Positions 20,247 to 29,736 of a stretch of DNA of 62,902 nucleotides are shown piece by piece. Source of the DNA: Croceitalea sp. (GTDB lineage: Bacteria > Bacteroidota > Bacteroidia > Flavobacteriales > Flavobacteriaceae); assembly GCA_013001145.1 (NCBI GenBank), contig JABDND010000041.1, positions 1 through 62,902 of the forward strand, read 5' to 3'. The notes beneath the pieces are model-generated. The model worked only from the letters and a program-made list of their open reading frames with translations, made no database searches and was not told the DNA's origin. Every line of letters begins with the position of its first letter. The first letter of the stretch is position 1. Both the position numbers and the translations under genes were made by a program.

Positions 20247-22448
20247 ATGGAAGTTCAGCAATTTCATTACGATAATAAAATCGTACAAAAATTTTTGTAT
20301 GCCACCATGCTTTGGGGCATCGTAGGAATGTTAGTAGGTCTTTTATTGGCTTTTATGTTCCTATTTCCAAACCTCACCGATGGCATTTCTTGGCTAAGTT
20401 TTGGGCGATTGAGACCATTACATACCAATGCGGTAATTTTTGCCTTTGTGGGCAATGCCATTTTCGCTGGGGTTTACTATTCGCTCCAAAGACTTTTGAA
20501 GGCCAGAATGTTTAGTGATGCCCTCAGTAGTTTTAATTTTTGGGGTTGGCAGGCGATTATTGTGGCCGCTGCCATTACGCTTCCTCTAGGTTACAGCACT
20601 TCAAAAGAGTACGCCGAGCTGGAGTGGCCCATAGATATTGCCATAGCCTTGGTATGGGTCGCCTTTGGATGGAATATGATAGGTACCATTCTTAAAAGAA
20701 GACAGCGCCATTTGTATGTGGCCATATGGTTTTACCTGGCAACATTTGTTACTGTGGCGGTATTGCACATATTTAATAGTTTAGAACTGCCCGTTACAGC
20801 CATGAAGAGTTATTCCGTTTATGCCGGGGTACAAGATGCCCTGGTGCAATGGTGGTATGGCCACAATGCTGTTGCCTTCTTTTTGACGACCCCATTTTTA
20901 GGCCTCATGTATTACTTTGTGCCGAAAGCGGCAAATAGGCCGGTATATTCCTATAGACTTTCCATAGTCCATTTTTGGTCATTGATATTTATCTATATCT
21001 GGGCGGGACCCCATCATCTATTGTATTCTTCCCTTCCAGACTGGGCTCAAAATTTAGGAGTTGTGTTTTCGATTATGCTGATAGCACCTTCTTGGGGTGG
21101 TATGATTAATGGATTATTGACTCTCCGGGGGGTATGGGACAAGGTCCGTAGTGATGCCACCCTTAAATTTATGGTGGTGGCCATAACCGGCTACGGTATG
21201 GCCACCTTTGAAGGGCCTATGCTTTCACTTAAAAATGTGAATGCCATCGCACATTTTAGCGATTGGATTATTGCCCATGTGCATGTGGGTGCCCTCGCTT
21301 GGAATGGCTTCTTGACCTTTGGTATGATCTACTGGTTGGTGCCCAAAATGTTTAAAACCACATTATACTCAAAGGGCCTTGCCAACTTCCACTTCTGGAT
21401 CGGTACCTTGGGCATTGTGCTTTATGCCTTGCCCATGTATGTTGCTGGATTTACACAGGCCTTAATGTGGAAAGATTTTAATCCAGATGGAACTTTGGTC
21501 TATGGTAATTTCTTGGAGACTGTGAGTCAAATCATTCCTATGTATTGGATGAGGGCCATAGGGGGTACCCTTTATATAGTAGGTGCCTTAATCATGATTT
21601 ATAATGTAGTTGTGACCATTAGAAAGGGAAGCTCTGTTGAAGATGAATTGGCCGAAGCACCTGCATTGACCCGTGTGTCAAAAAGGCGTGTGGCCGGCGA
21701 AACATTTCATACTTGGTTGGAAAGAAAGCCAATTCAATTGACCATTTTGGCCACTGTCGCCATTTTGATAGGGGGTATTGTACAGATAGTACCAACCATT
21801 TTGGTCAAGTCCAATATACCCACAATTACCAGTGTCAAGCCTTATACACCTTTAGAGTTGGAAGGTAGGGACCTTTACATTCGCGAGGGGTGCGTTGGTT
21901 GTCATTCGCAAATGGTGCGTCCGTTTAGGAGCGAAGTGGAACGATATGGCGAATATGCCAAAGCGGGTGAATTTGTATACGACCATCCATTTTTATGGGG
22001 CAGCAAACGTACCGGTCCAGACCTGCTTCGGGTTGGCGGCAAATATTCTGACAACTGGCATTTAAATCATATGTACGATCCCCAGAGTACCTCTTCGGGC
22101 TCTATCATGCCTGCTTACCAATGGCTTGTGCTCAATGAACATGATCGCAGCGATGTACAAGATAAAATGAAGGCCATGGTAAGCTTGGGTGTACCGTATA
22201 CAGATGAAGATATTGCCAATGCCCCAGAACAAATGTTGGAACAGGCCATTAAAATTGAAAAAAGCCTTTATGTAGATCCCGAGTTCGCAAAAACGTATGA
22301 GGCCGATATGCAATATGCCAAAGAAAATAATGAAGCCTTTGTTCAAATGCGCGATCGAGAAATTGTGGCGTTGATAGCCTACCTACAAAGATTGGGCACC
22401 GATATTAAAGTGAAAGAAACAGACGAACTAATATCTCAAAATAAATAG
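20247..22448 (+). CDS. ccoNO: cbb3-type cytochrome c oxidase, fused subunits I and II (CcoN-CcoO)
   Basis: CcoN: GRLRPLHTNAVIFAF, WWYGHNAVAFFLTTPFLG, HVHVGALAWNGF; CcoO: REGCVGCHSQMVRPFRSEVERYG in the same frame. Confidence 0.96.
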   Translation: MEVQQFHYDNKIVQKFLYATMLWGIVGMLVGLLLAFMFLFPNLTDGISWLSFGRLRPLHTNAVIFAFVGNAIFAGVYYSLQRLLKARMFSDALSSFNFWGWQAIIVAAAITLPLGYSTSKEYAELEWPIDIAIALVWVAFGWNMIGTILKRRQRHLYVAIWFYLATFVTVAVLHIFNSLELPVTAMKSYSVYAGVQDALVQWWYGHNAVAFFLTTPFLGLMYYFVPKAANRPVYSYRLSIVHFWSLIFIYIWAGPHHLLYSSLPDWAQNLGVVFSIMLIAPSWGGMINGLLTLRGVWDKVRSDATLKFMVVAITGYGMATFEGPMLSLKNVNAIAHFSDWIIAHVHVGALAWNGFLTFGMIYWLVPKMFKTTLYSKGLANFHFWIGTLGIVLYALPMYVAGFTQALMWKDFNPDGTLVYGNFLETVSQIIPMYWMRAIGGTLYIVGALIMIYNVVVTIRKGSSVEDELAEAPALTRVSKRRVAGETFHTWLERKPIQLTILATVAILIGGIVQIVPTILVKSNIPTITSVKPYTPLELEGRDLYIREGCVGCHSQMVRPFRSEVERYGEYAKAGEFVYDHPFLWGSKRTGPDLLRVGGKYSDNWHLNHMYDPQSTSSGSIMPAYQWLVLNEHDRSDVQDKMKAMVSLGVPYTDEDIANAPEQMLEQAIKIEKSLYVDPEFAKTYEADMQYAKENNEAFVQMRDREIVALIAYLQRLGTDIKVKETDELISQNK

Positions 22449-22451
22449 GCC

Positions 22452-22637
22452 ATGCTAAAATTTGTAAAAAACCATATGGAAACAATTGATGGGGTGGCAA
22501 CTTATCCCATGATATCATTACTTATTTTCTTCGTGTTCTTCACCATATTGTTCTGGTGGGTGTTTACAGCAAGTAAGGCACATATAAAAGAAATGGGCGA
22601 ACTGCCTTTGGATAACGATAACCAACAAAATATTTAA
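22452..22637 (+). CDS. ccoQ: cbb3-type oxidase small subunit (CcoQ-like)
   Basis: 61 aa, single TM, between ccoNO and ccoP. Confidence 0.8.
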   Translation: MLKFVKNHMETIDGVATYPMISLLIFFVFFTILFWWVFTASKAHIKEMGELPLDNDNQQNI

Positions 22638-22641
22638 CATT

Positions 22642-23592
22642 ATGATTTCAAGAACTCCTTGGTGGATTCGCATCCCGGTACTTTTTTTCATCATCTTCGG
22701 GCTGATGGAGTATTTTATAGATTCTGGGGCCAAACCCGCTTTTATAGAATATCCTATCACACAGGTTTTTATGTTGATGGTCTTATTGATTTTAGTGGCC
22801 ATTGAATTGATATTAAAATCTATAGAAAATGTCATGTTCCGAACGTTGTCCCCTGAGGCGCAGGAGCGCTATTTGGCAGCCAAAAACAAAAAAGTGGAAT
22901 GGACTTGGGGTAAAGAACTCTATGCCAGGTTGACCAAAACAAAGGCCATTGAAAAAGAAGGTGAAATTATTCTTGACCACAATTATGATGGAATACGCGA
23001 ACTTGACAATGTATTGCCACCCTGGTGGGTTTATATGTTCTATGCCACAATCATATTCGGGGTCGTTTATCTAGTTCGTTTTCATATTGCCAATGATTAT
23101 GATCAACAATTGGAATATGAACAAGAAGTTGCTGCGGCACAAATAGCCATTGAAGAATATAAGAAAACTGCAAAAAATCTTGTTGATGTCAACACGGTTG
23201 AACTGTTGACAGATGCTTCTGATTTAAATGCAGGTAAAGCGATATTCACAACCAATTGTGTAGTTTGCCATATGGCCGATGGTGGCGGAGGTATTGGTCC
23301 AAATCTGACCGATAAATATTGGATTTTGGGCGGGGGCATCAAAAATGTCTTTAACACCATATCTGAAGGAGGCCGAGACGGTAAGGGTATGGTAGCTTGG
23401 AAAAATAGTTTAAGACCTGTTGAAATGGCTCAAGTTGCCAGCTATTTACTTCAATTTCAAGGTACCACACCTGCAAACCCCAAAGATCCTGAAGGTGATT
23501 TATATGAAGATGAAGAATCTATTGAACCGGAAGAGGTGGAGCCCGCAACACAAAAGGCTACTGAAACAGACGAAGTGGTTATGAATAATTGA
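22642..23592 (+). CDS. ccoP: cbb3-type cytochrome c oxidase subunit III
   Basis: YDGIRELDNVLPPWWVYMFYATIIFGVVY and CVVCHMADGGGGIGPNLTD heme-binding motif. Confidence 0.95.
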   Translation: MISRTPWWIRIPVLFFIIFGLMEYFIDSGAKPAFIEYPITQVFMLMVLLILVAIELILKSIENVMFRTLSPEAQERYLAAKNKKVEWTWGKELYARLTKTKAIEKEGEIILDHNYDGIRELDNVLPPWWVYMFYATIIFGVVYLVRFHIANDYDQQLEYEQEVAAAQIAIEEYKKTAKNLVDVNTVELLTDASDLNAGKAIFTTNCVVCHMADGGGGIGPNLTDKYWILGGGIKNVFNTISEGGRDGKGMVAWKNSLRPVEMAQVASYLLQFQGTTPANPKDPEGDLYEDEESIEPEEVEPATQKATETDEVVMNN

Positions 23593-23601
23593 TCAAAATC
23601 A
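23590..23601 (+). promoter_or_regulatory. Candidate FNR-like box TGATCAAAATCA upstream of ccoG (overlaps ccoP stop)
   Basis: Half-sites TGAT/ATCA conserved, but 87 bp from the ccoG start, further than the others. Confidence 0.45.
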
Positions 23602-23688
23602 ACTTAAAGTCAGCATTAAAGACCAGCCAAGCCGATCATGTTAATGCCATGGTCATGTGTAATATTCACAGTCGGTAATTGATTTAGA

Positions 23689-25098
23689 ATGGACGAAAAT
23701 TTTAGAGATTCAATAGGTACTATAAATGCTGAAGGTAAAAGGGCCTGGGTCTTCCCAAAAAAGCCCAGCGGACGATTCTACGAATACCGTAAGTATGTAA
23801 GCTATGCCCTCTTATTATTTTTGGTGATATCACCCTTCATTAAAATCAATGGAAACCAATTTTTGATGTTCAATGTATTGGAAAGGCGTTTTAACATCTT
23901 CGGATTTCCATTTTGGCCCCAAGACTTTCATTTAGTGGTCATTTCCATGATTACAGGGGTCATTTTTGTAGCCTTGTTCACGGTCGCATATGGCCGAATA
24001 TTTTGTGGATGGATGTGCCCCCAGACCATTTTCATGGAGATGGTGTTTCGTCGCATAGAATTTTGGATAGATGGCGATCGTGGTGCCCAGATCCGGTTGG
24101 ATAAATCGCCTTGGAATGCAAAGAAAATTCGCAAACGACTTATAAAGTGGTTCATTTTCTTTCTTATCTCTTTTTTAATTGCCAATGTATTTCTGGCCTA
24201 TTTAATAGGCAGTGATAAATTGATAAGATACATCACAGAAGGACCTTTAGCTCATTTGGGCACCATGGTGCCACTGCTTATTTTCACAGCGGTCTTCTAT
24301 TTTGTATTCGCTTGGTTTCGCGAACAGGTATGCATCATCGCCTGTCCTTATGGGCGTATGCAAGGGGTGCTGTTAGATAATAAATCCATCGTGGTTTCTT
24401 ACGATCACAAAAGAGGTGAAGGTGACAATGGGCGCAAAAAATTTAGAAAAAATGAAAACCGTGACGCCTTGGGTCACGGTGATTGTATTGATTGTTTTCA
24501 ATGCGTTCATGTTTGTCCCACAGGAATAGATATTAGAAACGGGACTCAACTTGAATGTGTCAATTGTACAGCTTGCATTGATGAGTGTGACGAAATCATG
24601 GACAAAATCAATAAGCCCAAAGGTTTGATACGCTACGCCAGTGAAGATGAAATCAATAAAAAGGAAAAATTCAAATTTACGGCCCGCATGAAAGGCTATA
24701 CCGCCGTATTGGTCATTTTAACGGGTATTTTGGTTGGTATGCTCTTTTTGAGAACAGAACTTGAAGCCAGTATTTTACGGTTGCCCGGTCAGCTTTACGA
24801 AAGAAAAGAAAACAATATGATTAGTAATGTGTATACCTATAAACTCATAAACAAAACTGTTAAAGATATCAATGATGTAAGTTTTAAACTCCTCTCACAT
24901 AATGGTACAATTAAGATGGTTTCGCAAGATAGTTTTGAAGTTCCTGCCGAAGAGCTGGCCGAAGGAACACTTTTTATTGAAATCAACAGTTCGGCCCTGA
25001 ATGGAGATAAAGACAAATTGAAGATAGGTGTTTATAGTGGTGATAAATTGATAGAGACAACGGTGACACAATTTTTGGCACCCCGTAGTTATAATTAA
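23689..25098 (+). CDS. ccoG: Cytochrome c oxidase accessory protein CcoG (ferredoxin-like)
   Basis: GRIFCGWMCPQTIFMEMVFRRIE, GHGDCIDCFQCVHVCPTGIDIRNGTQLECVNCTACIDECD. Confidence 0.95.
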   Translation: MDENFRDSIGTINAEGKRAWVFPKKPSGRFYEYRKYVSYALLLFLVISPFIKINGNQFLMFNVLERRFNIFGFPFWPQDFHLVVISMITGVIFVALFTVAYGRIFCGWMCPQTIFMEMVFRRIEFWIDGDRGAQIRLDKSPWNAKKIRKRLIKWFIFFLISFLIANVFLAYLIGSDKLIRYITEGPLAHLGTMVPLLIFTAVFYFVFAWFREQVCIIACPYGRMQGVLLDNKSIVVSYDHKRGEGDNGRKKFRKNENRDALGHGDCIDCFQCVHVCPTGIDIRNGTQLECVNCTACIDECDEIMDKINKPKGLIRYASEDEINKKEKFKFTARMKGYTAVLVILTGILVGMLFLRTELEASILRLPGQLYERKENNMISNVYTYKLINKTVKDINDVSFKLLSHNGTIKMVSQDSFEVPAEELAEGTLFIEINSSALNGDKDKLKIGVYSGDKLIETTVTQFLAPRSYN

Positions 25099-25141
25099 AC
25101 AAGATTAAATTAAGTGCACATAACGCAATAAAATATACATC

Positions 25142-25588
25142 ATGAAAATTAATTGGGGAACAGGAATTGTTTTAGCGTTTATTGGCTTTATAGCCTTTAT
25201 ACTCTATTTCGTAATTAGAATGAGTACAGATGATCGCGTAAATCATGATTTGGTCACCGACGCCTATTATAAAAAAGAATTGGCCTATCAAGAAGAAATT
25301 GATGCCGAGAAATTAGCTGCAGAATACAATGCCAAGCTAATGATCACAAAAATAACGGATGGTTTGGCAATTGAATTTCCCGATCAATTCGAATTTAAAG
25401 ATATTACGGGCGAAGTGTCCCTATACAGACCGTCGAACAGGCAATTGGATTTTAACTTTCCTATAAGTTTGTCCAATACACATTTGCTCATACCTGACAA
25501 TAGCCTGCTAGACGGTCGATGGGACATTACCGTAAAATGGAATTACAAAGGAAAAACATTTTTGCACAAACAAAAACTGGTTTATTGA
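25142..25588 (+). CDS. ccoH: FixH/CcoH family protein
   Basis: Single N-terminal TM, LVTDAYYKKELAYQEEIDAEKLA; position after ccoG. Confidence 0.88.
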   Translation: MKINWGTGIVLAFIGFIAFILYFVIRMSTDDRVNHDLVTDAYYKKELAYQEEIDAEKLAAEYNAKLMITKITDGLAIEFPDQFEFKDITGEVSLYRPSNRQLDFNFPISLSNTHLLIPDNSLLDGRWDITVKWNYKGKTFLHKQKLVY

Positions 25589-25590
25589 CT

Positions 25591-26301
25591 ATGTTGTTAG
25601 CAGCTCTGGCTTTGGGTTTTTTGGGTAGTTTACATTGCATAGGTATGTGTGGCCCCATCGCATTTATGCTCCCATTGGACAGGACGAACAAAACAAAACA
25701 AATACTGCAGCTATTCATTTATCATTTTGGTCGTTTGATGGCTTATGCGATAATGGGCCTTGTTTTAGGGTTGATAGGCAAGGGACTTTTGCTATTTAGT
25801 TTGCAACAAAAATTGTCCATTTTAATAGGCGGTATCATGATACTATTGGTATTGCTACCTAAAAAACAACTACAAAAATATAACTTTGCCAAACCTGTTT
25901 ATGCAATTCTCGGCAAGCTTAAATCAAGCCTTGGTGGGCAATTAAAAAAACGCACACCCGATGCTTTTTTGACTATAGGCTTCTTAAACGGATTTTTGCC
26001 GTGTGGTCTGGTCTATATGGCCCTTTTAGGGGCTATTGCCTTAGGGGGTCCATTTAAGGGTGGCCTATATATGTTGTTTTTTGGTTTGGGAACCATACCT
26101 TTAATGACATCGGCAGTATATTTGGGCGGCTTTTTAAAAAGCCCCATCAAACAAAAAATAAGAAAGCTGGTGCCCGTATTCGTAGTGGTCATTGGGTTGC
26201 TGTTTATATTGCGGGGCATGGGTCTTGGCATTCCCTATGTTTCACCCAAACCAGTACAGAACAACATCGCAACCGCACAAATAGAATGCCATCAACCTTA
26301 A
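25591..26301 (+). CDS. Sulfite exporter TauE/SafE family protein (cco-associated); ORF-track start at 25519 is probably too far upstream
   Basis: ATG at 25591 gives MLLAALALGFLGSLHCIGMCGPIAFMLPL; HCIGMCGP and NGFLPCGLVYMAL motifs. Confidence 0.88.
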   Translation: MLLAALALGFLGSLHCIGMCGPIAFMLPLDRTNKTKQILQLFIYHFGRLMAYAIMGLVLGLIGKGLLLFSLQQKLSILIGGIMILLVLLPKKQLQKYNFAKPVYAILGKLKSSLGGQLKKRTPDAFLTIGFLNGFLPCGLVYMALLGAIALGGPFKGGLYMLFFGLGTIPLMTSAVYLGGFLKSPIKQKIRKLVPVFVVVIGLLFILRGMGLGIPYVSPKPVQNNIATAQIECHQP

Positions 26302-26343
26302 AGTGCATCCTGCATAGTATTTTTTGATATAATTGTTGTTCAC

Positions 26344-26363
26344 ACTTCATGTGGACATCAAGT
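26344..26363 (+). promoter_or_regulatory. Palindrome ACTT-n-ATGT-nn-ACAT-n-AAGT upstream of the CoA-transferase
   Basis: ACTTCATGTGGACATCAAGT, 16/20 self-complementary, 28 bp before the start codon. Confidence 0.45.
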
Positions 26364-26391
26364 AAATTATGACACTAACAAAATAAAGATA

Positions 26392-27663
26392 ATGCGCATA
26401 ACAACAGCAGAAGAAGCAGTCAAGACCGTTCAATCAAATGAACGTGTATTTTTTCAAGGAGCGGCAATGACCCCCAATGAACTTATTGATGCCCTTTGTG
26501 AGCGTCATCAAGAATTGGACAATATTGAAATCATTTCAATACATACCGAAGGTGATGCCAAATACACCAAGCTACCGTACAGTGATACTTTTAATTTGAA
26601 TTCTTGTTTTGTTGGGGGCAATGTTCGTAAATATGTAAATACCCAGTATGGTGATTACATACCCATCTTTTTAAGTGAAATCCATTTGCTCTTTAGGCCA
26701 GAAAATTTGCCTTTGGATGTGGCTTTTGTTCAAGTATCACCACCAGACAAACACGGCTATTGCTCTTTGGGTGTTTCTGTAGATGTAGCTTTGCCTGCGG
26801 TTCGCACAGCCAAAAAAATTGTAGCTCAAATCAACCCACATGTGCCACGAACCCATGGCACCGGTATTGTGCATGTTGATGATATTGAATGTGCGATTGA
26901 GGTCGATAGACCTATTCACGAGCATACCCCCGTGCCAATTTCAGAAATGGAACATCGTATTGGGGCCCATGTCGCCTCATTGATTGAAGATGGAGCCACC
27001 TTGCAAATGGGAATAGGGAACATTCCAAATGCAACATTGGCCAATTTGAACAACCATAAACGCTTGGGCATACACACCGAAATGTTTTCTGATGGGGTTC
27101 TCCCCTTATTAGAAAGTGGTGTGATTTCAGGTGTAGAGAAAAAAATAAAACGGGGCAAGATAGTAAGTTGTTTCGCCGTGGGTTCTCGTAAATTATACGA
27201 TTTTATTGATGATAACCCTATTTGTGATTTTAGGGATGCCGCTTACACCAATGATACCGCCCGCATACGCTTGAACCCAAAAGTGACTGCAATTAACAGT
27301 GCCATTGAAATAGATTTGACCGGTCAAGTTTGTGCAGATAGCATAGGCAGCTACCAATTTTCGGGGGTTGGCGGTCAAATGGATTTTATTCGTGGCGCGT
27401 CCCTATCAGAAAGGGGTAAGCCCATATTTGCAATGTCATCTGTAACCAAAAAGGGAATTTCGAAGATCACCCCCTTTTTGCAACCAGGTGCCGGGGTTAC
27501 CACCACAAGGGCACATATGCATTATGTGGCAACAGAACATGGGGTGGTAAATTTATTTGGAAAGAACCTACAGCAACGTGCGAAAGCTTTAATTTCGATT
27601 GCCGACCCAGCTCATCAGGAAACGTTGGAAAGGGCGGCATTTGAAAGATTCAATGGAAAATAA
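26392..27663 (+). CDS. Acetyl-CoA hydrolase/CoA-transferase family protein
   Basis: LQMGIGNIPNATLANLNNHKRLGIHTEMFSDGVLPL, GVGGQMDFIRGA, GVVTTTRAH-like region. Confidence 0.9.
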   Translation: MRITTAEEAVKTVQSNERVFFQGAAMTPNELIDALCERHQELDNIEIISIHTEGDAKYTKLPYSDTFNLNSCFVGGNVRKYVNTQYGDYIPIFLSEIHLLFRPENLPLDVAFVQVSPPDKHGYCSLGVSVDVALPAVRTAKKIVAQINPHVPRTHGTGIVHVDDIECAIEVDRPIHEHTPVPISEMEHRIGAHVASLIEDGATLQMGIGNIPNATLANLNNHKRLGIHTEMFSDGVLPLLESGVISGVEKKIKRGKIVSCFAVGSRKLYDFIDDNPICDFRDAAYTNDTARIRLNPKVTAINSAIEIDLTGQVCADSIGSYQFSGVGGQMDFIRGASLSERGKPIFAMSSVTKKGISKITPFLQPGAGVTTTRAHMHYVATEHGVVNLFGKNLQQRAKALISIADPAHQETLERAAFERFNGK

Positions 27664-27697
27664 AAGGGGAAAGAACTAATAAAACTTTCCCCTTTTA
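27663..27697. terminator. Bidirectional terminator hairpin
   Basis: AAAAGGGGAAAG...CTTTCCCCTTTT. Confidence 0.75.
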
Positions 27698-27746
27698 CCG
27701 AAACTCAAAATCACTGGTAATGCGACGATTAATGTCCGTCTAGATT

Positions 27747-28166
27747 TTAATATTGATCAATAAGATAATTGATCAGGTCTGTTGTGGTGACAATCCCCAC
27801 CAATTTTTCGTTTTCAATTACTGGTACCGCATGAAATTCTTTGCTGGCCAAGAATTTGGCCACCTCTTGAATAGTCGATGTGGGCAATACACTGATAACA
27901 TTTTTTACCATCACTTGTTCAAGGGTGAACATGTTGTACACCATGGTGTCCACTTCTTGTTCATCCTCGTCTACGGCATCTGCGAAGCTGATGCGCATTA
28001 AATCTGTATAACTGAGCATACCTACTACTTTGTCTCCTGAAGTGACTGGAATATGCCTTATATGGTTTTTCTTAAATAGCGATTCAGCTTTGACCAAATC
28101 ATCTTTAATGCTCAAGGTGACCACATTTTTGGTCATTATTTGTGAGACGGGTACGCGCTTTTTCAT
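27747..28166 (-). CDS. CBS-domain pair protein
   Basis: VSQIMTKNVVTLSIKDDL...HIRHIPVTSGDKVVGMLSYTDLMR...FHAVPVIENEKLVGIVTTTDLINYLI. Confidence 0.92.
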   Translation of the reverse strand: MKKRVPVSQIMTKNVVTLSIKDDLVKAESLFKKNHIRHIPVTSGDKVVGMLSYTDLMRISFADAVDEDEQEVDTMVYNMFTLEQVMVKNVISVLPTSTIQEVAKFLASKEFHAVPVIENEKLVGIVTTTDLINYLIDQY

Positions 28167-28222
28167 GATTTATCGATTTTGAATTATACCTTCAAGGTAC
28201 ACTCGAATGGTGGCGACAACTA

Positions 28223-28234
28223 TGATAAATATCA
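28223..28234 (-). promoter_or_regulatory. FNR-like box TGATAAATATCA upstream of the CBS protein
   Basis: 56 bp before the start codon. Confidence 0.77.
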
Positions 28235-28253
28235 GTTTAAAGCCTCTTCGGCC

Positions 28254-29036
28254 CTAAAAATCTTTTCGCTTGGCCTTCCAAGCCAAACGAAATATGGGTG
28301 CCAATGTCCATAAGCAGAGCATAGATATTGAAATGAATAAACCTAATTGTGTGCCAAAAAACTTTTTGAATACGGCCCCCGTGTAGCCCAACAATGCTGA
28401 GATATCGAGTTTTAATAAGATAAGTGTACGTGATAAATCGATGGGGTTGAACATTGTTGCCAATAATGAAAAGTTATCCAAAGGATATTCTTCAAATAGA
28501 ATCAACGACATCAAAAAAAGCCCATCATAGATCACGGCCATAAATAGCCATAATAAAACCGAGTACCCAAAGCCCATGATTTTATTCTCATTGGATATCG
28601 CAATATTAAAAGCCATTGCTGTAAATATCAATGTTAAAAACGTGCCTGTGACCAATAGTAAGGAGAAGTCAAAAATGGCATTGCTTTCAAAAAGGCCATA
28701 TAGAGCAAACGGAATTCCCAATCCTAGAATAAGACTTAGGGATAATGAACAGGCCACGCCAAAATATTGCCCCAAGAAAATAGACGTTCTCTTTATGGGT
28801 TGCGCCAGTAACAGCTCTGTAAATTCTCGCGAATTGTAAAAGTACATAACGCCAAAGATGGTCCCTATCAATGGCACAAGAATTATAATAATGTTCATCA
28901 AGGTGATAACTGCTTTTGAAAGATCATTGTTCAAGAACAAGAGCACAAAACCTAGCAGTAGGTAAAACAGAAAATAGACGTAGCTCCATCTACTTCGTAT
29001 CAAATCATAAAAACTGTACTTTAATATCTTAAACAT
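28254..29036 (-). CDS. nosY: ABC transporter permease (NosY-like)
   Basis: Multiple TM segments, FNSREFTELLLAQPIKRTSIFLGQY; downstream of nosF. Confidence 0.87.
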   Translation of the reverse strand: MFKILKYSFYDLIRSRWSYVYFLFYLLLGFVLLFLNNDLSKAVITLMNIIIILVPLIGTIFGVMYFYNSREFTELLLAQPIKRTSIFLGQYFGVACSLSLSLILGLGIPFALYGLFESNAIFDFSLLLVTGTFLTLIFTAMAFNIAISNENKIMGFGYSVLLWLFMAVIYDGLFLMSLILFEEYPLDNFSLLATMFNPIDLSRTLILLKLDISALLGYTGAVFKKFFGTQLGLFISISMLCLWTLAPIFRLAWKAKRKDF

Positions 29037-29736
29037 TTTGTGCGGTTAAAGCTGCGATGGCATGTTCAAAATTGGTTTTATGGGTCAAGTTTTGTAATTC
29101 TTCAATAGTACCTTTAAAGTAGATTTGGCCCTCTAAAAGATAAACTATTTCATCGGCCACTTCTTCTACAAATTGCATGATATGTGAGGTTATTAAAAAG
29201 GTCTTGCCTTTTTTCTTTTCTTGAGCAATCAATTCTTTAAGGGTTAATAGGGCGATGGGGTCTAGGCCAGTCGTGGGTTCGTCTAAAATAATCAAAGGGC
29301 TATCAAACATAAATGTCAAAACCAGGTTAACTTTTTGTTTGGTCCCTCCCGAGAGGGTATTAAGTTTTTTGTCTAAAAAAGGTTCGAGGCCAAAGCGCTG
29401 AATAAGTTCATCTGATGAACTTGGTTTTGATCTAAGGTCTATGATCATTTTTATCAGTTCACTAACTTTTAGATTGCCCGGAAAATTTGCAATTTGTGGC
29501 AAATATTCAATGTTCTCGCGGTATTTCCATTGGTTTTTTATGTCTTTTTGATTAAGATGTATTTTACCTTTATTGGGCAATACCATACCTAAAATGGCTT
29601 TTATCAGTGTAGTCTTACCAGAACCATTGGGCCCCAATATGGCATAAATACCTCCGTTTTGTATTTCCAAGTCAACACCTATCAACACTTTGTTCTTGCT
29701 AAACCTTTTATGTAGTTCTTGTATTTGAATCATCAT
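29029..29736 (-). CDS. nosF: ABC transporter ATP-binding protein (NosF-like)
   Basis: LGPNGSGKTTLIKA Walker A, LSGGTKQKVNLVL signature, LIILDEPTTGLDP Walker B. Confidence 0.92.
   Translation of the reverse strand: MMIQIQELHKRFSKNKVLIGVDLEIQNGGIYAILGPNGSGKTTLIKAILGMVLPNKGKIHLNQKDIKNQWKYRENIEYLPQIANFPGNLKVSELIKMIIDLRSKPSSSDELIQRFGLEPFLDKKLNTLSGGTKQKVNLVLTFMFDSPLIILDEPTTGLDPIALLTLKELIAQEKKKGKTFLITSHIMQFVEEVADEIVYLLEGQIYFKGTIEELQNLTHKTNFEHAIAALTAQNV

Noticed and set aside
20247-22448. ccoNO fusion as a novelty
   Set aside because: Fused CcoN-CcoO is a known arrangement in Bacteroidota; no lesion or unusual domain visible.
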